Assembly (NCBI RefSeq): GCF_001431485.1
Contig: NZ_LDJM01000022.1
Span: 41,213-105,212, forward strand
Direction of reading: 5' to 3'
Length of the DNA stretch: 64,000 bases
From: Stenotrophomonas ginsengisoli
GTDB taxonomy: Bacteria; Pseudomonadota; Gammaproteobacteria; Xanthomonadales; Xanthomonadaceae
The notes under the pieces are model-generated. The model saw nothing but the letters and a program-made list of their open reading frames with translations, ran no database searches and was not told the origin of the DNA. Positions within the stretch are counted from its first letter, which is position 1. Each line of letters starts with the position of its first letter. Both the position numbers and the translations under genes were made by a program. Positions 54,447-63,956 of this stretch are shown piece by piece.

Positions 54447-54917
54447 ATGAAGGGCGATGCCAAGGTCATCCAGCATCTGAACAAGGTGCTCTACAACGAA
54501 CTCACCGCAATCAACCAGTACTTCCTGCACGCCAAGATGCTCAAGAACTGGGGCATCAATGGCCTGGCCAGGCATGACTACAAGGCCTCGATCGCGGTGA
54601 TGAAGCACGCCGACACCGTGTCCGAGCGGATCCTGTTCCTGGAAGGGCTGCCCAATTTCCAGGCCCTGGGCAAGCTGCGCATCGGCGAGAACCCGACCGA
54701 AGTGCTGGGCTGCGACCTGGCCCTGGAGCAGGATGCGGTGGTGATCCTGCGCGAAGCCGTGGTGCACGCCGAACAGGTGGGTGACTACGTCAGCCGTGAC
54801 CTGTTCAGCCGCCTGCTGGACGAGTCGGAAGAGCGCATCGACTGGGCCGATACCCAGCTGGAGCTGATCGAGCGCATCGGTGAGGCCAACTACCTGCTGA
54901 CCAAGCTGGAAGACTGA
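54447..54917 (+). CDS. bfr: Bacterioferritin subunit with haem site but degenerate ferroxidase centre
   Basis: A 156-residue bacterioferritin, 24-mer iron store with haem between subunits. It aligns without gaps to the E. coli protein from MKGDAKVIQHLNKVL to LDESEERIDW. The haem ligand Met52 and ferroxidase residues Glu18, His54 and Glu94 are kept, but Glu51 is Val, Glu127 is Ser and His130 is Arg. Three of six diiron ligands are therefore missing. In species with two kinds of subunit (for example Neisseria), one type lacks ferroxidase residues and works only with a partner. A second, active subunit is expected elsewhere in the genome. Confidence 0.93.
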   Translation: MKGDAKVIQHLNKVLYNELTAINQYFLHAKMLKNWGINGLARHDYKASIAVMKHADTVSERILFLEGLPNFQALGKLRIGENPTEVLGCDLALEQDAVVILREAVVHAEQVGDYVSRDLFSRLLDESEERIDWADTQLELIERIGEANYLLTKLED

Positions 54918-54950
54918 AGGGGCCAACGGCCAGCCGGCCGCGGGGCAACG

Positions 54951-54978
54951 AAAAAGGCGGGCACTTGCCCGCCTTTTT
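54951..54978. terminator. Bidirectional terminator between bfr and the hybrid kinase gene
   Basis: A 12-bp stem (54951-54962 with 54967-54978) with A and T ends, placed between convergent genes; it suits both. Confidence 0.92.
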
Positions 54979-55008
54979 CATGCCCGGTAGTTGCGCTGTG
55001 CGAGGTGG

Positions 55009-57351
55009 TCAGCTTGCCTGGAAGCGTGCCAGCCAGCCACGCAGGGCCATGCGTGCGCGGGCGAATTCGGCGATCAACAGGGCCACGGCGACGCTGGGGT
55101 TGTCCAGGGCATTGCCGCGTGCGCCCAGTTCGATGCGGCGCGCTGCATCGGCCAGGCCCAGGGCACCGACATTGGCACTGGCTGATTTCAGGCTGTGCGC
55201 GGCCTCGCGCAAGGCTTCCAGGTCGTGGTCCTGGCTGGCCAGCTGCATGCGGTCCACCAGCACCGGGGCGTCATCCAGGAACAGCTTGATCACGCTGGCG
55301 GTCTGGCTGCCGATCACCTGGGCCAGCTCGTCCAGCACGCTGCTGTCCAGCGCTGGCAGGGCGCTCTGCGAGAGCGGTGCCGACGGCATGGCTTCGGTCG
55401 TCTCGTTGCTGCCGTTGGTCGCAGCGCCTTCCGCGCCGGGGGCATGTGCCGCAGCTACCGGACGCTCGGCCTGCCACCAGCGGCGCAGGCACTTGGCCAG
55501 GCCGGCCGGTTCCACCGGCTTGGACAGGTAGTCGTCCATGCCGGCTTCCAGGCAGCGCTGGCGGTCGCCGGCCATGGCGTTGGCGGTCATGGCGATGATC
55601 GGCAGCCGCTTCTGCCCGCTGAGCAGTTCGCGGTCGCGCCACTGGCGGGTGGCGCTGTAGCCGTCCAGCACCGGCATCTGGCAGTCCATCAGCACCACAT
55701 CGACCAGCTCGTCCTGCAGCAGGGCCAGGGCCTGGGCGCCGTTGTCGGCGCTGAGCACCTCGATGCCGAAGGTATCCAGGATGCGGTGGGCCACCATCTG
55801 GTTGACCGGGTTGTCCTCCACCAGCAGCACGCGCATGCCGGACAGGTCGAACAGGTTGTGTTCCACCACGTCGGCCACCGGGCTGGCTGCAGGCGCGGCC
55901 TGCAGCACGCTGGCCGGCTGTTCCTGCACCGGCATCGGGGCGATCGCATGACGCAGCTCGCCATCGCCGGCGCTGCGGCTGAGTTGCTGGCTGTCCTCGT
56001 GCAGTTCGTCGGCCAGTGGGGTCTGCCCCAGCAGCCAGACCAGGCGCAGCGGACGCGAGGCGTCGCCGCGGGTCACCGCACGGTGCAGGGCGTGTACGGT
56101 CTGGCGCAGGGCGTCGCAATCGGCCACCACCACGTCCGGTCGCACCAGCTGGCCCTGGCCGGCCAGGCGCAGGTGTTCCAGGGCCTCGTGGGCGGTATCC
56201 ACGCAGATCAGGTTGGCCGCCCAGCCCGGCACCAGACGCTCCAGGCGCTGGCGCAGGCGGTGTTCGTTGCCCACCAGCAGGATCTGCAGGGCACGGGCCT
56301 GTTCGTCATCCAGGTTGAGGTCGCCGACCACCTTGGCCAGCGGCACCTCGAACCAGAAGGTCGAGCCCTGGCCCGGCTGCGAGTGCACGCCGATGCGCCC
56401 GCCCATCAGGTCGATGATGCGCTTGCAGATCGCCAGCCCCAGCCCGGTACCGCCGTACAGGCGGGTGGTGGAGGCATCGGCCTGGGCGAAGGAAGAGAAC
56501 AGCCGGCTCAGCTGGTCCGGCTCGATGCCGATGCCGGTATCGATCACTTCGAAGCGCAGCAGGTGCTGGGTCGGGGTCTCGCCGAGGCGACGGACCTTGA
56601 TCCCGACCTGGCCCTTTTCGGTGAACTTGATCGCATTGACCACCAGGTTGCCCAGCACCTGGCGCAGGCGGACCGGATCACCACGCACCGACAGGCGTAC
56701 CGCCGGGTCGATCTCCACCTGCATGCGCAGGCCCTTCTGCTCGGCCGAGCCCTGCAGCAGGTTCATCACCTCGTTGCAGACGCCGCGCAGGTTCAGCGCG
56801 GTGTTTTCCAGCTCCAGCTTGTTGGCTTCCAGCTTGGAGTAATCAAGGATGTCGTCCACGATGCTCAGCAGCTGCTGCGAGCTCAGGGTGGCGGTATGCA
56901 GCATCTGCTGCTGGGCCCGGTCCAGGTTGCCGCGGGCCAGCAGGTCCAGCATCGGGATGATGCCGTTGAGCGGGGTGCGGATCTCATGGCTCATGGTGGC
57001 CAGGAATTCGCCCTTGGCCAGCACCGCCGCTTCGGCGGCCTGCTTGGCCTGGACCAGCTCGGCCTTGAGCTGGTCATGCCGGCGCAGCTCGCGGGTCAGG
57101 CGTTCGTTCTCGGCCTGCAGCCGGCGTTGGTTGCTCAGTGCATGGGTGACCGCATCGTCCTGGCTGGCACTGTGCGCCACTGCCCGCAGGTGGGCATGCC
57201 AGGCATACCAGCCGGCCGCGGCGGCCAGGCCGCCGGCCACGAAGGCCAGCAGCTGGGGGGCCAGGCCAACGGTGGCCAGCAGGGCAATCAGCACGGCCGC
57301 AGCGGCCAGCCCGGGGGCAATCAATTCAGGGCGGACGACGATGCGGTTCAT
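55009..57351 (-). CDS. Hybrid sensor histidine kinase with receiver and HPt domains
   Basis: A 780-residue membrane kinase. Two N-terminal helices (about residues 10-50) lead to a coiled coil. HisKA is at 110-180 with His122 in [10 protein letters not shown], then HATPase with [10 protein letters not shown] and [13 protein letters not shown] degenerate receiver-like region lies at 355-445. A full receiver follows at 505-620 with phospho-Asp556 (VVLMDCQMP), and an HPt domain is at 670-770 with His719 ([15 protein letters not shown]). This BarA/RpfC-like layout supports a four-step phosphorelay. The periplasmic sensor part is almost absent. It starts six bases after the REC-GGDEF-EAL gene stop, so they form an operon and probably signal together. 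Confidence 0.93.
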   Translation of the reverse strand: MNRIVVRPELIAPGLAAAAVLIALLATVGLAPQLLAFVAGGLAAAAGWYAWHAHLRAVAHSASQDDAVTHALSNQRRLQAENERLTRELRRHDQLKAELVQAKQAAEAAVLAKGEFLATMSHEIRTPLNGIIPMLDLLARGNLDRAQQQMLHTATLSSQQLLSIVDDILDYSKLEANKLELENTALNLRGVCNEVMNLLQGSAEQKGLRMQVEIDPAVRLSVRGDPVRLRQVLGNLVVNAIKFTEKGQVGIKVRRLGETPTQHLLRFEVIDTGIGIEPDQLSRLFSSFAQADASTTRLYGGTGLGLAICKRIIDLMGGRIGVHSQPGQGSTFWFEVPLAKVVGDLNLDDEQARALQILLVGNEHRLRQRLERLVPGWAANLICVDTAHEALEHLRLAGQGQLVRPDVVVADCDALRQTVHALHRAVTRGDASRPLRLVWLLGQTPLADELHEDSQQLSRSAGDGELRHAIAPMPVQEQPASVLQAAPAASPVADVVEHNLFDLSGMRVLLVEDNPVNQMVAHRILDTFGIEVLSADNGAQALALLQDELVDVVLMDCQMPVLDGYSATRQWRDRELLSGQKRLPIIAMTANAMAGDRQRCLEAGMDDYLSKPVEPAGLAKCLRRWWQAERPVAAAHAPGAEGAATNGSNETTEAMPSAPLSQSALPALDSSVLDELAQVIGSQTASVIKLFLDDAPVLVDRMQLASQDHDLEALREAAHSLKSASANVGALGLADAARRIELGARGNALDNPSVAVALLIAEFARARMALRGWLARFQAS

Positions 57352-57357
57352 GTGGCC

Positions 57358-59331
57358 TTACAAGGTGCTGTTGTGGAAATCAAAGTCCAGGTCGTTGCCG
57401 ACGGACTGGACCATGTTGCCCTGGATGTAATCGATGCCACTGATCCACATCGCCGCGGCCGCCTGGGCGTCCTCGATCTGCTGGGCGATCAGCTGGGCAT
57501 TGACGCTGCGTGCCAGCTCCATGGTGCTGGCCAGCAACTGGCGCACCTGGGGATCGGCATGGTCGCTGGCAAAGCGCGCGGACAGACGCACATAGGCCAC
57601 CGGCATCATGGTCAGCAGTGCATTGGCGTCGTTGCAGGCCTCGAACTGGCTCAGGCACAGGCGGATGCCGGACTGGCCCAGGCGGTCGGCCAGCTGGGCC
57701 AGTACAAAGCCGTGCACCAGGGCATCGGGCATGCGGATGTCGATCACCACGCTGGAGCCGCCGACATTGCGGCTGCGCAGGGCCTGGCTGATCCATTCAG
57801 CATAACCGTCGGCCATCAGGGTGCGTGCGGACTGGGTCACAAACAGGCGCATCGGCAGGGTCGCGTGGCGATAGCGGTCCAGCAGGTCCAGCGCGTGCTC
57901 CATCACCTGGTGGTCCAGGTCGGCGATGCGCCCGGCGGCCTCGGCGGCCGGAATCACCTGGGCGGCGGGCAGCAGGGTGCCGTCAGCCTGGCGCAGGCGC
58001 AGCAGCACCTGGAACTGGGCACTGCTGCTGTCGGCCACCGCCACGATCGGCTGGTAGGCCGGTTCCAGGTGGCCTTCCAGCAGCTTCAGGTGCTCCTGCT
58101 GGCTGGGGGTGGGGCGCGGCTGCCACTGGGCGACCGCACCGGGCAGCAGGCGTGCATCCAGGGTGGTGCGCTCGACCGCATCGATGGCCTGGCTGGCATC
58201 GGCAAAACCGGCATCCAGCGGGGCATAACCGACACTGGCGCGCAGCTTGATGTGGTCGCTCTGGCCGGCCGGCAGGGCCTCGCTGGCCAGACCGTCACGC
58301 AGGGTCTGGGCCAGGCTGACCAGCTGCACCGGCTCCACTCCCGGGGCCAGGACCAGGAAGCTGTTGTCATTGAGGCGGGCCAGGCTGTGCGGGCGGGCCG
58401 CACCCAGCAGCAGGTGGCCGGCCTTGACCATCAGGCGTTCGAAATGGGCATAGCCGTAACGCTCGCGCAGGCCGATCGCGCCGGCCACTTCGACAAACAG
58501 CAGGCCACCGCTGCGCTTTTCGGCCAGCAGGGTGTCCAGCTGGCCGAGCACGAACTGGCGCGTGGGCAGGCCGGTCTCCGGGTTGGTGTTGGGGCGTGCC
58601 GGCGGTGCGCTGTCCACGGCAATGGCCACCGGCGGGTGGGCCAGGCCCAGGGCCATGGCCTGCTGGCGGGCACGGGCGATGCGGTTGGAGACCGCGGCGA
58701 TCAGGTGGCGCGGGCGGATCGGCTTGGCCAGGAAGTCATCGGCACCGATGGCCAGCACCTCGTACTGGCGTTCCGGGTCCGGGTCACCGGACAGGAACAC
58801 GATCGGCAGCAGCTGCAGGTGCGGTTGCTGGCGGATCTTCTGGGTCAGGGCGATGCCGTCCATCTCGCGCAGGTGCAGGTCCATCAGGATCAGGTCCGGC
58901 TTGATCTCCGGCAGGCGGGTGAGCACGGCGAACGGGTCGTTCTCCACCACCGCCTCGATCCCGGCACCATGCAGCACGCTCTGCGCGAACAGGGCCTGGG
59001 AGCGGTCATCCTCGACCACCAGCACGCGGAACGGGGTCGCGGTGACATCGGCCAGCGCGGGCGTGGCGGCCGGGGCAGGGGTGGCCGGAGCAAGTACCGG
59101 CGCCGGTGCCGGGGCAGCCATGGGGGCGGCAGGCATGGCCGGCGGCAGTTCCGGCGGGTTGATGGACGATGCGATGGCGGCAGGAGCCTCGGCGCTGGCG
59201 GGCGTGGCTGCGCTTTCCTGCGCAGCGGTCGCTATCCCGGCGGTTGCCGGGGCATTGTTCCAGCGCTGTGCGTAATCGGCCGGCGGGGTTTCCGCCCGGA
59301 CGGGACGCGAGGGGGTGTCGTGCTTGGCCAT
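57358..59331 (-). CDS. Response regulator with degenerate GGDEF and EAL domains
   Basis: A 657-residue protein. An Ala/Pro-rich N-terminus (1-95) precedes a receiver domain (FRVLVVEDDRSQALFAQSVL, phospho-Asp151 in LILMDLHLREMDG). A GGDEF-like domain follows (about 245-400), where the signature is NDNSF instead of GGDEF. An EAL-like domain (about 412-657) has FQVLLRLR where EVLLRW with the catalytic Glu is expected, and other metal ligands are missing. It should neither make nor cut c-di-GMP; a c-di-GMP-sensing or protein-binding role like FimX/FilP is likely by family. AAGGAG before the ATG at 59331 supports the start. It is upstream of and co-transcribed with the hybrid kinase. Confidence 0.9.
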   Translation of the reverse strand: MAKHDTPSRPVRAETPPADYAQRWNNAPATAGIATAAQESAATPASAEAPAAIASSINPPELPPAMPAAPMAAPAPAPVLAPATPAPAATPALADVTATPFRVLVVEDDRSQALFAQSVLHGAGIEAVVENDPFAVLTRLPEIKPDLILMDLHLREMDGIALTQKIRQQPHLQLLPIVFLSGDPDPERQYEVLAIGADDFLAKPIRPRHLIAAVSNRIARARQQAMALGLAHPPVAIAVDSAPPARPNTNPETGLPTRQFVLGQLDTLLAEKRSGGLLFVEVAGAIGLRERYGYAHFERLMVKAGHLLLGAARPHSLARLNDNSFLVLAPGVEPVQLVSLAQTLRDGLASEALPAGQSDHIKLRASVGYAPLDAGFADASQAIDAVERTTLDARLLPGAVAQWQPRPTPSQQEHLKLLEGHLEPAYQPIVAVADSSSAQFQVLLRLRQADGTLLPAAQVIPAAEAAGRIADLDHQVMEHALDLLDRYRHATLPMRLFVTQSARTLMADGYAEWISQALRSRNVGGSSVVIDIRMPDALVHGFVLAQLADRLGQSGIRLCLSQFEACNDANALLTMMPVAYVRLSARFASDHADPQVRQLLASTMELARSVNAQLIAQQIEDAQAAAAMWISGIDYIQGNMVQSVGNDLDFDFHNSTL

Positions 59332-59364
59332 GAAAACTCCTTTACAGGCCGCCAACCCGGTGGA

Positions 59365-59985
59365 TCAGGGGGAAGCGTTCGGTGAGACGGAAACATCACG
59401 CTCGGGGCGTGCCAGGAAGCGGCGGATGCCACGTCGCAGCAGCGACCAGGTCATCCAGATCAACGCGGCGATCAGCACACTGGCACCGAGCACGAAGACC
59501 AGGGCCACTACAGGGGAGATAGCGGCCAGCAACAGGGAAAAAACAGCGACGGCATCCTCCCACAGCGAGGCCAGCCAGTTGCTGGCCGGCTCAGGGGAGG
59601 TATTGAGCAGCATCCGGGTGCCGCTCTTGATGCTGTGGCTGGTCAGGGCCACGCCGGCACCAGCGGCCAGCACGCCATTGCTCAGTTCGCCGTCCGGGGA
59701 CAGCGCGGCGGCCGCCAGGAAGGCACCTGCCGGGACCCGGGTCAGGGTCTGCAGCAGGTCCCAGATCGAATCCACGCCGGGCAGCTTGTCGGCGAAGAAC
59801 TCCACCGCGGCCAGCGCGCCGGAGGTGCCCAGCACCCACCACGAGGTGGTGGCCTGCAGGGCCGGCGGCAGGTCCACCCAGCCCATGGCACCGGCAATGC
59901 CCACGCCGAACACGGTCAGGTAGACACGGATGCCGGCCAGCCATGCCAGCAGGATACCGATGGTGAAGATATGGGCTTCAGACAT
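59365..59985 (-). CDS. DUF4126 membrane protein
   Basis: A 206-residue protein with five or six hydrophobic helices. GILLAWLAGIRVYLTVFGVG, GWVDLPPALQATTSWWVLGT and VEFFADKLPGVDSIWDLLQT are DUF4126 family features. Function unknown. The C-terminal tail is basic (LLRRGIRRFLARPERD), so it probably faces the cytoplasm. It lies 33 bases upstream of the regulator gene on the same strand and may belong to the same operon. Confidence 0.85.
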   Translation of the reverse strand: MSEAHIFTIGILLAWLAGIRVYLTVFGVGIAGAMGWVDLPPALQATTSWWVLGTSGALAAVEFFADKLPGVDSIWDLLQTLTRVPAGAFLAAAALSPDGELSNGVLAAGAGVALTSHSIKSGTRMLLNTSPEPASNWLASLWEDAVAVFSLLLAAISPVVALVFVLGASVLIAALIWMTWSLLRRGIRRFLARPERDVSVSPNASP

Positions 59986-60125
59986 GGCAATACACCCATG
60001 AACGGGAGTGAGGACCACAACTATCTGCGATGGCGGCAGACATTGCCAGTTTTCCCTTGTCCACGGCTTGCTGGCTACACTCGCTTGCCGGCCGTATCCC
60101 ACACGGCTGTTGTCAGGAGAAGGTG

Positions 60126-60848
60126 ATGACATCCCCCAGCCCGAAACGCTTCAGGATCGTGCCCGATGGCCCGCAGGTCACGCCATGGCGGCGTTACTGG
60201 TGGCTGCTGCCACTGTGGCTGCTGTCCCTGTTGCTGGTGGCCTGGCTGGCTGCCGGCATGGGTGGCGCCGCTGGCGGTGGATCCCGTCAGGAGTCGCAGG
60301 CCCTGGCCAAGGCGCAATCGCAGATCGAACAACTGACCCGCCAGCAGGCCACCGCCCAGGCCTCGGACCGGATCAGCCGGGCCGCCCTGACCGATGTGCA
60401 GGCCTCGCTTGCCGAGCGTGAGGAAGAGATTGCCGGCCTGCGTGCCGATGTGGCTTTTTACGAGCGTCTGGTCGGATCCACCAGCCAACGCAAAGGCCTC
60501 AATGCCCATTCTGTGGAATTCAGCCAGGAAGCGGCGGGAAGTTGGCACTACACTGTGGTGCTTACCCAGAACCTCAACCGTGGTGCGATCAGCCAGGGAC
60601 AGATGCGCTTCTCCGTGGAGGGCGTACAGGGCGGCAAGCTGACCACGGTGAGCTGGGACGGGCTGCATCAACGGCAGGCGGTGGCAGGACAGGCGTATTC
60701 GTTCCGCTACTTCCAGCAGCTCAATGGCAGCGTGATGCTGCCTGCCGATTTCACGCCGCAGCGGGTACGGGTCAGCCTTTCCGGCTCGGGCGGCAATACC
60801 ACGCAGGTTTTTGATTGGAAACTGGCCACCGGCGCCAGAGGGGGATGA
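60126..60848 (+). CDS. Membrane-anchored coiled-coil protein (probable DUF6776)
   Basis: A 240-residue protein. An N-terminal cytoplasmic stretch with PWRRYWWLLPLWLLSLLLVA gives one membrane helix (about 22-45), followed by a Gln/Ala-rich coiled coil (about 55-120) and a C-terminal beta-rich domain (WHYTVVLTQNLNRGAISQGQ). The extracytoplasmic domain is of unknown function. AGGAG precedes the ATG. Its stop lies within the bactofilin start region, so the two are translated together, which hints at a shared role in envelope or cell-shape organisation. Confidence 0.72.
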   Translation: MTSPSPKRFRIVPDGPQVTPWRRYWWLLPLWLLSLLLVAWLAAGMGGAAGGGSRQESQALAKAQSQIEQLTRQQATAQASDRISRAALTDVQASLAEREEEIAGLRADVAFYERLVGSTSQRKGLNAHSVEFSQEAAGSWHYTVVLTQNLNRGAISQGQMRFSVEGVQGGKLTTVSWDGLHQRQAVAGQAYSFRYFQQLNGSVMLPADFTPQRVRVSLSGSGGNTTQVFDWKLATGARGG

Positions 60849-60853
60849 CATCC

Positions 60854-61270
60854 ATGTTGGGGAAGAAGAACGGGCGTGACAGCCAGATGGTCGTGGACGC
60901 ACTGATCGGCCCGCAGGTCGTCATTCGTGGCGACGTGGAATTTGCCGGCGGCCTGTACGTCGAGGGCAAGGTGATCGGCAAGCTGATCGCCACCGAGGGT
61001 GCCCAGGCGGTGCTGACCATCGCCGAAAACGGCGTGATCGAGGGCCAGGTGGTGGCTTCCACCGTGGTCATCAGTGGCCGTATGGACGGCGATGTGCACG
61101 CCAGCGAGCGCGTGGAACTGACCGCCTCGGCCCGGGTCAACGGCAACGTCCACTACCAGGTGGTGGAAATGGCTGCCGGTGCCCAGCTGACCGGGCGTCT
61201 GCTGCACACTTCGGCCGAAGAGACTGAATCGGCCCCTGTCAGCCTGAAGCTGGCCGCATCCAACGCTTGA
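60854..61270 (+). CDS. Bactofilin
   Basis: A 138-residue polymer-forming scaffold protein. The core from about residue 18 (LIGPQVVIRGDVEFAGGLYV) is a beta-helix with hexad-like repeats: EGKVIGKL, NGVIEGQVVASTVVISGRMD, GDVHASERVELTASARVNGN. Bactofilins position cell-wall or secretion machinery. The ATG at 60854 has GAGGGG upstream; an ATG at 60845, overlapping the preceding stop, is an alternative. Confidence 0.92.
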   Translation: MLGKKNGRDSQMVVDALIGPQVVIRGDVEFAGGLYVEGKVIGKLIATEGAQAVLTIAENGVIEGQVVASTVVISGRMDGDVHASERVELTASARVNGNVHYQVVEMAAGAQLTGRLLHTSAEETESAPVSLKLAASNA

Positions 61271-61303
61271 ATCGGTGGGGGGCAACCCCCATCCTGATGC
61301 GTT

Positions 61304-61693
61304 ATGAGCACGCTGATTTCCCTGCCCGGGGCCGCCGCCCCGGCGCCTGACTACCAGTCCCTTGACCGCCCGATGCAGTTCACCGCTGCCGCGGCGGCCA
61401 AGGTCCGCGAGCTGATCGCCGAGGAAGGCAATGCCGATCTGGCCCTGCGGGTATACATCCAGGGCGGCGGTTGTTCCGGCTTCCAGTACGGTTTCGAGTT
61501 CGACGAGAACCGTGCCGAGGATGACCTGGCCATCGTCACCGAGGGCGTGACCCTGCTGGTGGATCCGCTCAGCCTGCAGTACCTGATGGGGGCCGAGGTG
61601 GATTACAGCGAGAGCCTGACCGGCGCGCAGTTCGTGATCCGCAACCCCAACGCCAAGACCACCTGCGGCTGCGGTTCCAGCTTCAGCGTCTGA
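61304..61693 (+). CDS. erpA: Iron-sulfur cluster insertion protein
   Basis: A 129-residue A-type carrier that delivers [Fe-S] clusters to target enzymes. The three conserved cysteines are Cys57 ([11 protein letters not shown]), Cys121 and Cys123 ([11 protein letters not shown]). The N-terminal extension of about 20 residues before [15 protein letters not shown] is longer than in E. coli. Confidence 0.95.
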   Translation: MSTLISLPGAAAPAPDYQSLDRPMQFTAAAAAKVRELIAEEGNADLALRVYIQGGGCSGFQYGFEFDENRAEDDLAIVTEGVTLLVDPLSLQYLMGAEVDYSESLTGAQFVIRNPNAKTTCGCGSSFSV

Positions 61694-61736
61694 AGCGCGC
61701 TTGCCGGCCGGCCCGCAAGCGGGCAGGCTGGCAAAC

Positions 61737-62636
61737 ATGAACCCGACTTTTGCCGCGTTTGCCGCCCACGCCTATACCGAGGCCGGGCTGGACCGAGCCG
61801 ACCCCCTGCGCAATGACCCGGACGCGCTGGCCGCGTTGTGGCCGTGTGCGCGTGTGTTGCGTCTGGACCCACAGTTGCGTGCGGTGGTGGCTGCCGATGG
61901 CCAATGGCAGCCGGCAAGCGCCAGCCAGCCCGATGCCCTGCCCGATGACGCCCTGTTCCTGGGCATCGACCGCAGCGACGAGGTGCCGTGGTTTGCGCGG
62001 ATCGATGCGCAGGGCGCGGCCGAGCCCTTGCTGGAGCTGCGCCAGGCGGCCAGCCAGTGGCCGGCGGCGCTGGCCGCACGCTTCGCCTATGCCCGCGGCA
62101 TGCTGCACTGGCAGCAGCGGACCCGGTTCTGCAGTGTCTGTGGTCACCCGCTGCGGCTGGAAAAGGCCGGCTTTGTCGCCCGTTGCCAGGGCTGCCAGCT
62201 TGAGCACTACCCACGCGTGGACCCAGCGGTGATCGTGGCCGTGGAGCATGAGGGCCGGTTGTTGCTCGGCCGTCAGGCCGGCTGGGCCCCGGGCCGCCAT
62301 TCCCTGATTGCCGGCTTTGTCGAACCCGGTGAAACCCTGGAGCAGGCGGTGGTGCGCGAGGTCCACGAGGAAACCCGGATCCACATCGTGCCGTCCAGTT
62401 GCCGCTATCAGGGGGCCCAGCCGTGGCCGTTCCCCGGCGCGTTGATGCTCGGCTTTGCCGCCAGCGCCAAGGGCGGGCAGCCGCAGGTGGATGGCGAGCT
62501 GGAACACGCCGCCTGGTACAGCCGTGAAGAGATCGGCCTGGCGCTGGCCGGCAAACACCCGCAGATCGACCTGCCGGGCGAACTTTCCATCGCACGGAGT
62601 TTGATCGCCCACTGGTACGATCGCGCCGATCAATAG
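61737..62636 (+). CDS. nudC: NADH pyrophosphatase / NAD-decapping enzyme
   Basis: A 299-residue Nudix hydrolase. The zinc ribbon is formed by four cysteines in RFCSVCGHPLRL and ARCQGCQLEHYPR. The Nudix box is GFVEPGETLEQAVVREVHEE, and the NADH-specific motif appears as GAQPWPFPGALMLGF. It hydrolyses NADH and removes NAD caps from RNA. It begins 43 bases after erpA. Confidence 0.95.
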   Translation: MNPTFAAFAAHAYTEAGLDRADPLRNDPDALAALWPCARVLRLDPQLRAVVAADGQWQPASASQPDALPDDALFLGIDRSDEVPWFARIDAQGAAEPLLELRQAASQWPAALAARFAYARGMLHWQQRTRFCSVCGHPLRLEKAGFVARCQGCQLEHYPRVDPAVIVAVEHEGRLLLGRQAGWAPGRHSLIAGFVEPGETLEQAVVREVHEETRIHIVPSSCRYQGAQPWPFPGALMLGFAASAKGGQPQVDGELEHAAWYSREEIGLALAGKHPQIDLPGELSIARSLIAHWYDRADQ

Positions 62637-62661
62637 GCGCGGCCAGGCTGCGGGAGATGAC

Positions 62662-63507
62662 ATGTTGGTTGCAGTCGTGGCCACGGTGCTGGCCATTCTG
62701 GTAGCCCAGGTATTGCCGGTGGCGCAGTGGCGGCAGGCGGCACTGGCCTGGTGGCCGCACTGGCTGCGGCTGGTGGCCGGGCAGTCGGCCTGGGGTTGGC
62801 TGCCGGCCTGGCTGGCCCCCTTGTTTCTGGTGGGGCTGCTGCAATGGGCGTTGCATGGTTGGCTGTATGGCATGCCCGGCGCGGTTTTCAGCGTGCTGAT
62901 GGTGGTGCTGTGCTGGGGCCCGCGTGACCTGGAACGTGATGTCGAAGCGCTGATCTATGCCGAGGATGCGTCCAGCCAGGCGCAGGGGCAGGCGGTGCTG
63001 CGCCAGGACATGAACGAGCCGGACCGCGACAGCGCGCCGATCACCCAGGCCGTGGCCGTGGCCCTGCTGCGGCGCGCGCTGGGGGTGATGTTCTGGTTCA
63101 TCGTGATCGGCCCGGTCGGGGTGCTGGCCTACCGTCTGCTGGCCAGTGCCGCGCAGCAGCCCGGGCCGTTGAGCCTGGCCGCGCACGAACGCCTGCGTGG
63201 GGTGCTGGCCCTGGCCGAATGGCCGGTCAGCCAGTTGGCGGTGTTCTCCTTTGCCCTGATGGGCAACTGCAGCCCGGTGATCCGGGCCTGGCAGGGCCAG
63301 GGGCGCTGGCAGGCCCCGTCAGTGGAAAGCTTGCTCGGTGCCAGCATGGCCGCGGCCCTGCCGGCGCACACCGAACCGGCCCCGCGCGAGCAACCGGTAT
63401 GGGAGCGGCAGCCGGACCTGCGCCGGGCCATGCGCCTGAGCTGGCGTACGGTGGGCCTGTGGTGTGCGCTGATGCTGTATTGGCAGCTGGCGGTATGGCT
63501 GGGCTGA
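62662..63507 (+). CDS. ampE: AmpE-like regulatory membrane protein
   Basis: A 281-residue membrane protein of the AmpE/CobD superfamily, the length being close to that of E. coli AmpE. Hydrophobic helices lie at the N-terminus (LVAVVATVLAILVAQVLPVA), at about 50-85, at 133-158 (LGVMFWFIVIGPVGVLAYRL, the conserved region), and at the C-terminus. AmpE has been linked to beta-lactamase induction together with AmpD; ampD is not adjacent here. It starts 25 bases after nudC. Confidence 0.82.
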   Translation: MLVAVVATVLAILVAQVLPVAQWRQAALAWWPHWLRLVAGQSAWGWLPAWLAPLFLVGLLQWALHGWLYGMPGAVFSVLMVVLCWGPRDLERDVEALIYAEDASSQAQGQAVLRQDMNEPDRDSAPITQAVAVALLRRALGVMFWFIVIGPVGVLAYRLLASAAQQPGPLSLAAHERLRGVLALAEWPVSQLAVFSFALMGNCSPVIRAWQGQGRWQAPSVESLLGASMAAALPAHTEPAPREQPVWERQPDLRRAMRLSWRTVGLWCALMLYWQLAVWLG

Positions 63508-63529
63508 GGCTGGCAACAGCGGCTGTCGC

Positions 63530-63955
63530 TCAGCCCGGTGCCAGCCAGTTTAACGGTGCCCACGGCAGGTTGCGGGCAACGGCATAGGCGGCCAGCAGCA
63601 CGCCCCAGGCAATGGGCCGGCACAGCTGGCGGGCCAGTGGCAGCAGCACGGCCGGCAACACGCCGGCACCGTAGGCGGTGAGCACGGCCAGTGCCGGCAG
63701 GCTGAGCACCAGCAGCGGGTTCATCGCCATTGCCGTGGCCAGGTCGAAATGGGCCAGGGCGTGCAGGGTGCGGGTAGCCCCGCAGCCGGGGCAGAACAGC
63801 CCGGTGAAGGCATGGATCGGGCACGGCGGCAGCACGCTGCCCGGCTGGTTCGGGTCGATATGACGCAGCACCACGAACGCACCGACGGCGGCCACGGCAA
63901 TGGCCCCGGCAGTGGCGAAGCGGTGCTGCATCAACGATTGCAGTGGCTTGAGCAT
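63530..63955 (-). CDS. DUF2752 membrane protein
   Basis: A 141-residue protein with three or four helices and the family signature CPIHAFTGLFCPGCGATRTL followed by ATAMAMNPLLVLSLP. The Cys-x-x-Cys pair is conserved in the family; function unknown. The ATG at 63955 lies one base from the end of a 44-base perfect hairpin, which would occlude any ribosome-binding site, so the true start may be downstream. A TTG at 63964 inside the hairpin is less likely. Confidence 0.85.
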   Translation of the reverse strand: MLKPLQSLMQHRFATAGAIAVAAVGAFVVLRHIDPNQPGSVLPPCPIHAFTGLFCPGCGATRTLHALAHFDLATAMAMNPLLVLSLPALAVLTAYGAGVLPAVLLPLARQLCRPIAWGVLLAAYAVARNLPWAPLNWLAPG

Positions 63956-63956
63956 G

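Noticed and set aside
55195..59385. A 1396-codon plus-strand open frame across the kinase and regulator genes
   Set aside because: It is the mirror of two well-supported signalling genes and is dominated by Gly, Gln, His and Ala without any domain.
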